The notes under the pieces: generated by a model
Database searches by the model: none
What the model was told of the DNA's origin: nothing
The model's input: only the letters and a program-made list of their open reading frames with translations
Assembly: GCA_963556145.1 (NCBI GenBank)
Contig: OY744461.1
Coordinates: 7,884,891-7,948,890 of the forward strand
DNA length: 64,000 nucleotides
Reading direction: 5' to 3'
Origin: Hygrocybe punicea
Taxonomy: Eukaryota > Basidiomycota > Agaricomycetes > Agaricales > Hygrophoraceae
Shown: positions 55,217 through 64,000 of the stretch, piece after piece
Layout: every line of letters starts with the position of its first letter
Position numbering within the stretch: the first letter of the stretch is position 1
Program-made: the position numbers and the translations under genes

Positions 55217-58200
55217 ATGCCTGAACAGCCGGACCTACAGCCAACACAGCTAAACATATGGCAAATAAACCTCAACAAATCCGCCAAAGCCCAATGGGAC
55301 CTCATCAACTCGCTAATCCATACTAAATGCGACATCCTTTTAATACAGGAACCCCACTTCGATTTCTATGGCAACACAAAAGCCACACACAATTGGAGAG
55401 TCATATACCCATCCGACCGCTTCACCTCCGAAACACCCACTCGTTCAGTAATATTTGTCAACGTCAAACTCAACACCAACTACTGGGAACAAATCAAAAT
55501 TCACGGTTCCAACGACCTCACGGCAATCCGCGTCAAATGTCCAACAGGCAACCTCTCCATATTTAATATCTACAACGACTGCCATCACTCCGATACCCTC
55601 AACACCCTTCACACTTTCGCACGAACCCACGAAGCGACTCTCCACCAAAGGGACGTTGATCACATGTTATGGTGCGGCGACTTCAACAGACATCATCCTC
55701 TATGGGACGAAGAACGCAACCACCATTTATTCACTGCCAACGCCCTAGCCCAGGCAAGAATACTTATCGAAGCCATGGCCGACTGCGATATGATCATGGC
55801 ACTACCCAAAAATCTCCCCACCCTCGAATCCATGGCGACCAAGAACTGGACCAGAACAGATAATGTATTCTGCACCACCAAGACAAGTAACCTAATACTC
55901 TCATGTGACACCAAACCAGAACTACGCTCAACCGGCACCGACCACATACCTATATTCACATCCATCATCTTTCCCCTACAATTAAGACCTGAAAAGTCCT
56001 TGTGAAACTTTCGCAACGCAGATTGGGACGCTTTTCGTGCTCACCTCGACACTCAATTACGACAACTTCCCCCAACTTCCCCCATTACCTCCCAACAACA
56101 ACTAGACAATGCCATATCCCACTTAACCACCACACTCCAATCAACAATCAAGGCTACAGTCCCTATCTCCACACCGTGCCCACATTCAAAGCGTTGGTGG
56201 ACATCGCAACTAAACCAGCTCAAACGTGATAAGAACAGGCTAAGTCGACTCTCCTATAAACACCGACTAGATGCCGCTCACCCTAGCCATGAGGAACACA
56301 GAATGGCACGTAATCTCTATGGTAACGAAATACTCAAAGCCAAAGAAAAACACTGGTCGGCATTCCTCGATGAAGCAAACAACCACGACCTTTGGACGAT
56401 CAACAAATGTGTTTCCAACCCCATCAGTGACAACCCCAGAGGAGACGGCGGTAAAAGCTCCATTCCCACCTTAGAAATATCTCACCCAGACGGCTGCAAA
56501 ACCTACGCAATCTCAAATGAAGACAAAAGCTGGGCCATCGCCAACTCCTTTTTTCCCCCCCCACCTGAACACTCCTCGGTCCCACAAGACTACATATACC
56601 CGAATCGCATCCCCTACACATTACACATCTCGAAAGACCTCATCACCAAACATCTCGCTAAGATACTCCCATTCAAAGCCTCGGGACCAGACGGCATCCC
56701 AAACATCATACTCAAGGAATGTGCGACACTCGTCTCGGACCGCATCTATGACATCTTCAACGCCATCCTCACACTCAACATCTATTACGATCCTTGGAAG
56801 GAATCCATCACCAGCGCACTACGCAAACCTGACAAACCAAGATATGATATACCCAAAGCTTACCGCCCCATAGTCTTACTTAATACCCTCCAGAAACTGC
56901 TAACTTCTATCATTGCAGAAACCATAACGTCCATGGTCGAAGAATACCAACTCCTGCCCTCCCACCACTTCGGCGGCCACCCTGGACGAACGACCACTGA
57001 CTCCATGCACGTATTAGTACATCAAATCAAACACGCATGGTGAAACAAGAGAGTAGCAGCTATACTTTTCCTGGACATCGAAGGAGCATTCCCAAACGTG
57101 GTCACGGAACGTCTACTCCACAATATGAGAAAAAGACGCATCCCTGAACCCCTCATCCTCCTCATACACAATATCCTAACAGGCCGCACAACTCGCCTCA
57201 CCTTCGACGACTACATCTCCGACCCAATACACCTAAAAAACGGCATTGGTCAAGGCGACCCAATATCCATGATCATTTATTTATTCTATAATGCTGACCT
57301 ACTCGATATACCCACAGGTAGACGTGAACTAGCCGTGGCATTCGTAGACGACGCCGCTATATACGTCGAGGGCAAAGACTTCACGGAAACCAATAACCTC
57401 ATCAAGAACATCATGACGAAGTGAAATGGAGCCTACGACTGGTCTAAAAATCATAACTCCAAATTTGAAACTAGCAAATTCACGCTGATAGACTTCTCAC
57501 AATGCAGTAATGTAACGAGACCCCCTCTCACACTCAACGATACCATCATCAAGCCCATCAAGACGCACCAATTTCTCGGCATCATCATGGACCAACACCT
57601 CCGATGGCACGAGCAACGAGAAAACATGATCGCTAGGACCACCAAATGGATTCACCTCTTCCGCAGGATGGCGCGGCCGAAATCAGGAGTCCCTAGAAAG
57701 CTAATGCGACAACTATATACGGCCATTGCGATTCCAAAAATGACCTACGCCGCCGATGTTTGGTACACGCCAATTCACAAGACAGATGACAGCACCCATA
57801 GAAAAGGCTCAGTTAGAGCAATGCGCGAGCTCACAAAAACTCAACAAATGGCCTCAATACCCATCACCGGAGCCCTCAGGACGACACCAAACGACTTACT
57901 CGACCTTCATGCTGGTATCTTACCCATCGATCTACTAATGCACAATGTCTGTCACAGATCAATCGTTAGAATGGTGTCGCTCCCCCTCTCGCACCTGCTA
58001 CACGCCCCGCTATGGAGATGCGCAAAACACCTTGTCAACAGACACAGATCCCCCCTTCACGTTCTCTCCCACCTCTTCCACATCGACCCAGACAGTATAG
58101 AACCCATACGACCAATGCATCTGCATACCACCCCTCCTCCCTTTCATACCTCCATACCCAACACCAAGGAAGACTCCATCGTCCAACACGACAATGACAC

Positions 58201-59150
58201 AGCGGACATAAAGATCTACTCGGATGGGTCCACGCTCGAAGGCGGGGTGGGCGCAGCAGCTGTCCTATATCGCAACGGACGCACACGAGTCAGAACACTC
58301 CAATATCACCTGGGCTCCAGCGACTCCCACCACAACGTCGAAGCGGAAAACATAGCAGGCACGCTTGCCCTACATCTTCTACATCGTGAAACCCTTTTAC
58401 GTTTCCATCTACATTGACTGTCAACCCACAATACGAGCACTAACCTCCATCAGAACAAGCCCTAAGTCCGGTCAGCATACCCTAGACACCTTCCATGAAG
58501 CAGTCCGACGACTCATCGACACCAACCACCTCCTCGCCATCACCATCAAATGGATAGCAAGTCACAACGGTATAATTGGAAATGAACGAGCTGACAGGGA
58601 GGCGAAATCAGCAGCGAGAGGAGCCACTAGCCCACGACATACACTACCTCATTCCTTACGACTCGACACCCTGCCATCCAATGCCTCTGCTCTCAAACAA
58701 TCATTCGAAAGACGATTAGAAATACAATGGAGGGACGCCTGGCAACGGTCGCCACGCTTCGTACGATTCACTCGTATTGACCCTAACTTCCCCCTCAATA
58801 AATTCATAAAAACCACGACTAACCTGACTCGCCCTCAGGCCAGCTTAATCACACAGATTCGCACCAGACACCTCCCACTTAACGCCTACCTATACAGGAT
58901 CAAGAAGACCAACACAGAGACTTGCCCTAAATGCACCCTAGCTAAAGAGACGTTACACCACTTCCTCTTTGATTGCCCTCTCTACCGAAACGCACGCCAC
59001 TTACTGACTAATACACTTAGAACACAGGCTCAATCCCTCACTTACCTCCTCAACAACAAAAAAGGCATATCAGAACTCATTAAATACGTGCGCCGCACAG
59101 GCAGATTGAGAGACTCCTTCGGTGACATTCGCAATCCGGCTAACACCTAA
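55217..59150 (+). pseudogene. LINE ORF2: endonuclease, reverse transcriptase, RNase H
   Basis: The endonuclease starts LNIWQINLNKSAKAQWDL, with catalytic motifs IQEPHFDFYG, WCGDFNRHHPLW and STGTDHIPI. The reverse transcriptase has FKASGPDGIPN, KAYRPIVLLN, FLDIEGAFPNV and GIGQGDPIS, with the catalytic FVDD at 57341-57352. RNase H has IYSDGSTLEGGVGAAAVL, EAENIAG, IDCQPTIRAL and SHNGIIGNERADREA. The end carries a CCHC-like CPKCTLAKETLHHFLFDCPLY. In-frame TGA codons lie at 56003, 57041 and 57422. A one-base frameshift near 58385-58400 separates the RNase H halves. Confidence 0.9.
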
Positions 59151-59507
59151 CTGAACTGGATTCTAACAGCGCCCCCGCAATTGCCCTTGCCCTTGCCCAC
59201 AAAGATCCGCCCCACACCCACACATGCTCGCTCACATCAAGATCTCCGCCGCCATTATACCTGCCCAGTCCAAGACGCCTCGCTCGACTGACCCAATCCC
59301 CTTTAGTAGCACACACCTTACTTTAACTTCTCCACCCTGCGGCCCTATCTTCCTCGTGCATGCCTGCTCCAGCGGCTGAGCACCTAATTGGTCAAGACCC
59401 CTCAATCAGCACCCCTCGCTAGCACCATCGGGCCCCCTCAACATCAGGCCAGGCGTCTAAAACAGCATCGGAAATGCTGGGGTCATGGGGGACTTAATCT
59501 GTCATGA
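59151..59507. other. LINE 3' UTR
   Basis: A C-rich, CG-containing tail without an ORF. The boundary with the CG-poor recombinase fossil is near 59500. Confidence 0.4.
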
Positions 59508-60596
59508 TCACATTCGCAAGCCAGAGGAGTAGGATTTGGGATGGATCCCTTTTCTATTAACTACATACAGTCCACTCTGCCTACATGTAACGTCTGACAT
59601 AGGGTACAACCCTGCAGGACAATAAACATGAAATAAATAAAAAATAAAAAAAGCATGTAGTAAAACAGGGTTCTTCCAAATATAGATCTGGAATGCAGTG
59701 GAGGACCACCAACCAGTGGCTTGTATGATGTGAGGGGCTGCTCCTGCAATGGCCAGTGAAGTGGCACCCCCAGTGCACAAAAATTGGCCAGTGAGAGAGA
59801 CTGGGAAGAGGGTGCACATGTGAGTGATAAACCAAGAGCGCTGTGGCACTGTACCATCAGACTTGAGCCACAGTTGAGGGTGGAATGGAAAAACAACATC
59901 CCATGAGGCTAGGTAATGGTGGAAGTGGAGATGAGGGTCATCATTGCCCATGAGATGCTGTATGTGGAGGACATTGCCTGAAAAAAGGCATCTGCCTTAT
60001 GTGTGGGCAGGATATAGTTGTAGTCATTGTGGGTGGAGGGAGAGCTTGCATGGATCCTGTTGTTTGTGGTAGACCAGCTCACCCAGGTGCAAAAGTGTGA
60101 AGAAGCCTGTGAGTAGCTGTGCTATGAACAGCTTGTCATCATGCAACAATGTGGCCGGCACAGAAGCGATAGCTAGTCAGAGATCAGGAGAGGGGATTTT
60201 TTCGAGTGGCAGGGGTGCCAAAGCAACACTCGCAGCCAGCCAGCATCTTAGCAACTAGGTATGTTTGTGGGCTTCAGGGAAGTGATCTTCGAGTTAGTTG
60301 ACAATGCTGGAGAGGTAGTTTTCCACAGAAGAGGGTTTTATATGAGTACACATGAAGATGATGAAAAAGCTTAGTGTGTCAGGAGTGGGGTCAACAGGGA
60401 AGTTATGGATGTTGCAGAATACGAGGTAGGAGTTGAGAGCAGAAGTGTAAGTGGAGCAAGTCAACTTGTTGATTGAGAGTCCCAGGGCAATGGACCATTC
60501 ATGCAACAGTTGCTTGAAAGTCCACAGCTCACATGGGCATTGCCAGGACTTAATGGGAGTGGTGATCATTATCCAGCTGCCCCCAGCATAATACAA
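59508..60596 (-). pseudogene. fossil tyrosine recombinase
   Basis: Two same-strand fragments fit one integrase-like gene. The upstream one (60596-60294) reads FKQLLHEWSIALGL and TYTSALNSYLVFCNIHNFPVDP, then FIIFMCTHIKPSSVENYL, a SAM-like core-binding domain. The downstream one (59951-59508) reads FHHYLASWDVVFPFHPQLWL, then GGATSLAIAGAAPHIIQATGWWSS and IYIWKNPVLL. The latter resembles the catalytic domain around the His-x-x-Arg and the terminal Tyr; the Arg-type positions read Trp or Cys here, as expected from CG decay. Linking sequence at 59952-60293 holds GFFTLLHLGELV with stops between. Families with such enzymes in mushrooms are Crypton- or DIRS-like; no flanking repeats were seen. Confidence 0.65.
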
Positions 60597-60978
60597 GGGG
60601 GTTTTACAACTGTGGGCAGGGGGTGCACATGGAGGCAGAGGTTTGGCTGGTACTGGAGGGTGATGTTGATCTGGTCACAGGAGAGGGCATCAGCAACAGT
60701 GTTTGAGCAGCCCTTGATGAGGCACACACACAAGTCAATTCAGTGTGCGATGATGAGTAGTGTGTGACACAGGTGACACCAAGGGTGTGAACCTGACACA
60801 CCACACCTGTCACCTGTAACACCAGACCTGTGACAGGTGAGGTGTACACAGGTCCAGGTTTATACCATGGGTTTCAGGCACAAACCATGGGTATGACACC
60901 ATGTGAAAACACCGCGGGGAACCCACATGAATACTTATAACCGATCAACGGACTATCAACGGACATGGCACATTGTAC

Positions 60979-63576
60979 CTAATTGTCGGTCTCCACATCT
61001 GTTGGCACTGTTGCCGCCTCGCCATCACTCTCCACCCTCTTACGTTTACCGTTGCGACGCTGTACAGCCTCAATCACATCCAACATTACTACCAAATCTT
61101 TGCAGCACCAATCTCCAAGACAAAGCGATGCCTGGATCGAGGATGCAGAGAGCCTGTTCCGGGTATATGGGAGAAGATGGCGGCCTTTCGAGAACACACG
61201 CTCAACTGCGGTCGAGGTAGCTGTATAGCATGGGTGTGAGAATATATGAACACATGGCAAGAACACTTACCAGGAGCACTAAGATAATCGAGTGCCATGA
61301 CTGAGAGCCTTGGGAACACTGCGCGATGATCCCACCACCACGTTTGACCCTCTCGATCGGCTGGGACAAATATACCTTCAGTTCCGATACAGTCGGCACA
61401 GCGTCCATGGGAATATCAAAAAGGTCCATCTCCTCCTGATGAGTGGCGTCGGTTGCTTCCGCCGGCTGCATAGGCTTGTCATACTTGACGAATTCCTCAG
61501 TAACCATGTCCTCAGCAGTTTTGATCCAGGCTTGTTCCCACCCATGCGAGCGGAAGTAGGAAAGCTTCATCTGGGGGTGGAGCACTAGACAATCTTAGAA
61601 TGGTGACAGTGGCGTGGTGGAGACGGGCACTCACCCATTGCAATTCGGTACATATTAGAGAGATCAGTCTTCGCATAATACTTGTCAATAATCTTCCGAG
61701 CAAATTTCAGAGCATGCTTGATGGCTGGCGCGAGAGGCTCGGTTGCCGAGTCCTGTAGCATGGTATCAAGGCGATCCATCATTGGGATGATGTGAGCAAT
61801 CGTCTCGATGTTGTCGGTGGAGAAGAATAGTGTTGCGTCTTTGAACAACTTGACACAGCGTTAGCATGGATTGGAGGGTATGGAAACTGGGTGCTCACCT
61901 TAAGAACACGCACTAAGTCCTTGAGAACAATCCAGTGCTTGTCCTCCAACTCATGCTTGCGTAGTTTGAGAAGTTTGTTCCCTGTGACATCATCAATGGC
62001 CTCGCGGTACTTGATGGCAACACAGACCATATCGTAGGTACTGTTCCACCTCGTCTTCACATCACGAGGAATCAGTCGTTCGGGTAACTTGTGATCACGG
62101 CACACTTGTTTCCACGCGGGGAGGGCAATAGTGGAAGAGTTCACGATCGCGAAGGACAACTTGCACACCTTGCACCAAATAGTCAAGATCAGCTGTATGA
62201 ATGGCCATTTTGAGAACAACTCACATTCTGCAAAGCGTCAGTCACCATCTCGGTGTTGCTCTCAAGCTCTTCCCTTTCGTCCTCGTTCAGCTCCTCAAAT
62301 GGATCCACATCATCAGGATCGTCATCGCCAGCATCGGATGCCTCATCGGGTTCGGGATCGTCATCATCAGCATCTTCGCCTTCAAACAGCAACTCACTGC
62401 CCTCACTGCCTCCCGCTATATCGGCAGTCTGGCCATCGCGTTGATTGCCACTGCATGACTTTACGAGCGCCACCGCTGAAAGATGCATCATGTGATTGAA
62501 ACATCGTATTTGATTGACTGCCTCGAAGGAGTTGGGGAGACCGTCCAGTTTAGCTGCTTGCGTGAGATTGTTCGAAGTGTTGTCAGCTGTAAAGGAAAGT
62601 ATCTGAGGGACGAGTTTAGATTCCCATTTGTGAATAAAGATGGGCACACTGACCTTGTGCTCGAGACCGTGCCTTGTGAGCATATCGTGGAACTCACGTG
62701 CAAGAGTAGCACCCGTGTGGGACTCCGGCACCTCCACTACGTCGAGAAGAAAAGTGAGAATATGTCCATCATGGTGGAGATGAACAGTCCAGGCCACAAA
62801 GGCTCGATGATTGGGAGCCGTCCAGGCATCGGTAGCGAAGTGGACTTGGCCGGAGTGTTCCTTGAGAATCTTGTCAATACGTTCGCGGCACCGCTCAAAC
62901 GCTGCCTTGATGTCCCGTCTGACAGTAGCTGGAGAGGGAATGACAGTGGATGGACGGCCAGCCTTCATCATCGTGATGAACTGAGCGTCGGAAACGATCT
63001 TGGTGGGCCGGGCACTTTCAACACACCAGCGGGCAAGATGAGCTCGCGTTTCTTCAGAGGTATGCGCGCGATGGGTGACTTTGACAGGCGCCTGGCCTTG
63101 TCGGGTGAAGCTGGCAAAGATGGAACCGTCCCGACTGACAGGTGTCGGTTTGGAACCGAACGCTGCATCGACGACATCCTCACCGAAGCATCGCACGGCG
63201 TGGGACTTCAGATTGGATGTCCCACTGCGGTCCTTCGAATCTTGGAAACGCCGAACGCCGTGGAGACCTTTGTTGCGGCATCGCGGCGCAGCACACTTGA
63301 AGAAATGATACTTGCGTCCTTTTTCATAGCCAGCAGTGACATTACTATTGAAAAATTGGTAAACGGGCAAGCGCCAAGACTCTTTGAGACGAGCTGATGA
63401 TCCCCAGGCATTAGCAGCACTCGAAACAAGCCAAAGTCATACTCACCGAGTTCCTGCTCATCCGTCTCCTTTTCTGTGCCTTCCGAGGCTTGAACAGATT
63501 GAACTTCATCATCGCTGACAGGTATAGAGAGTGGGGGTGATTCAGAGCGAGCAGTAGCTGAGCTGGGACGGGCCAT
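60979..63576 (-). CDS. hAT transposase with BED-type zinc finger
   Basis: It starts at ATG 63576 (MARPSSATARSESPPLSIPV); an earlier exon may exist. Introns lie at 63446-63394, 62653-62603 and several places further on, each keeping phase. The zinc finger has FFKCAAPRCRNKG with SNLKSHAVRCFG. The catalytic core gives Asp in HFATDAWTAPNHRAF and Asp in SFTADNTSNN, then FNHMMHLSAVALV. A long acidic loop and the helical insertion follow, with TRWNSTYDMV. The C-terminal dimerisation domain has LSVMALDYLSAP, then ATSTAVERVFSKGRHLLPYT and SIQASLCLGDW. One base is missing near 61341 (GTCAAACG, where one more A would restore the frame to TWWWDHRAVFPR). It stops at 60979. Confidence 0.9.
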
Positions 63577-64000
63577 GATTGGATGGGGAGCAGTAAACAC
63601 AGCCAACGGCTTTATCAAGGCTCGGGTCGAAAGGGGGCCCATGGCGCCATACAATAACGGAGTGGAGAGATGCTGCTTGGTATTGATAAGCCCAATTGTC
63701 AGTCTTGAGAGAGCGAAACACCCACCGCTGATCCAAGCGCAATGTTAAGAAAATGAGACACAATAAGAGATACATGTGAGTCCTGTGAGACAGGGCTACA
63801 ATTGATGATCGAGAGCATGATATCGACTTGGGCGAGACAAGGCTGGAAAAAAACGATCCGAGAAGACAAGACGCTAGTCGCACGCACCGCAATTATGTTG
63901 CCAGTGCTTGGTACCCAATCATCAGGATCCGGTGATGGAGGGCTGTCGCTGGCCATTGAAGGCATAAAGTTCTGAATCCAGCAACGAGACGATGGATCTC
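63577..64000. other. hAT 5' region
   Basis: On the minus strand a frame reads MASDSPPSPDPDDWVPSTGN near 63957-63890 and meets a GTGCGT donor. It could be an upstream exon of the transposase, but the join to 63576 is not established. No second gene was seen. Confidence 0.3.

Larger units (their letters stand above)
53302..59150 (+). mobile_element. LINE (non-LTR retrotransposon) with endonuclease, RT and RNase H
   Basis: Two ORFs in LINE order: a gag-like ORF1 with CCHC knuckles, then ORF2 with an APE-like endonuclease, reverse transcriptase, RNase H and a C-terminal CCHC-like motif. In fungi this layout is that of the Tad/I group. Four premature TGA codons and one frameshift make this copy defective. 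The 3' UTR probably runs to about 59500. No target duplication was found. Confidence 0.9.
60756..64000 (-). mobile_element. autonomous hAT transposon, right end outside the window
   Basis: The transposase gene lies on the minus strand. The left edge probably starts TAGTGTGTGACACAGGTG at 60756, close to the TAGTGT start of element 2. It is followed by dense ACCTGT/ACAGGT words to about 60850. The other end is not in the window, so the target duplication cannot be checked. Confidence 0.7.

Noticed and set aside
62483..63397. 304-codon plus-strand ORF
   Set aside because: It lies opposite the hAT transposase exons, whose protein motifs are clear on the minus strand. The plus frame has no domain-like content.

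Overview
The window looks like nuclear DNA of a mushroom-forming basidiomycete (Agaricomycetes). Genes are dense in places and split by many short GT-AG introns of about 45-75 nt. The gene families are typical of that group: Zn2Cys6 regulator, sedolisin, F-box protein, copper-fist regulator, adrenodoxin-type ferredoxin, zuotin. The transposable elements are also typical: chromovirus, LINE with RNase H, hAT, tyrosine recombinase. All exon models were joined by hand from splice signals and reading frame, so small boundary errors are possible.

Host genes, left to right: tail of an unknown gene (to 254, +); fungal_trans regulator (934-5520, +); DUF6540-like gene with a frameshift (5876-6400, +); unknown ORF (6943-7632, -); F-box gene (9404-10652, -); short-chain dehydrogenase (11456-12859, -); secreted sedolisin protease (31396-34053, +); mitochondrial [2Fe-2S] ferredoxin (35477-36291, +); disordered Ser/Pro-rich protein (36599-38200, +); zuotin J-protein (38474-40436, +); unknown coiled-coil protein (42786-43573, -); copper-fist regulator (44982-46936, -); alanine aminotransferase (47811-49509, -); broken RVB1 copy (49936-51623, +). 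I see no operon-like logic among them.

Mobile DNA fills most of the rest. A nearly complete Ty3/gypsy chromovirus (15912-23021) has 555-bp LTRs and a TTGAA target duplication. It has a Tf1-like self-priming signature, an ASCH-like domain after its chromodomain, and a third ORF that runs into the 3' LTR. A much older relative (26040-28880) is CpG-eroded and carries a 1,022-bp hAT-like insertion. Three non-autonomous elements (about 7719-8693, 26995-28016, 41225-42658) have unrelated terminal word arrays but the same inner plan: a hairpin abutting a short spliceosomal intron, then a long hairpin centred on one 14-bp palindrome. A LINE (53302-59150), a fossil tyrosine recombinase (59508-60596) and a hAT transposase (60979-63576) fill the right end. 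A foldback repeat and a MITE are also present.

CpG decay (CG to TG or CA) marks nearly all repeats. It explains nearly all LTR-LTR differences and the TGA stops in the LINE. No rRNA, tRNA or CRISPR was recognised.
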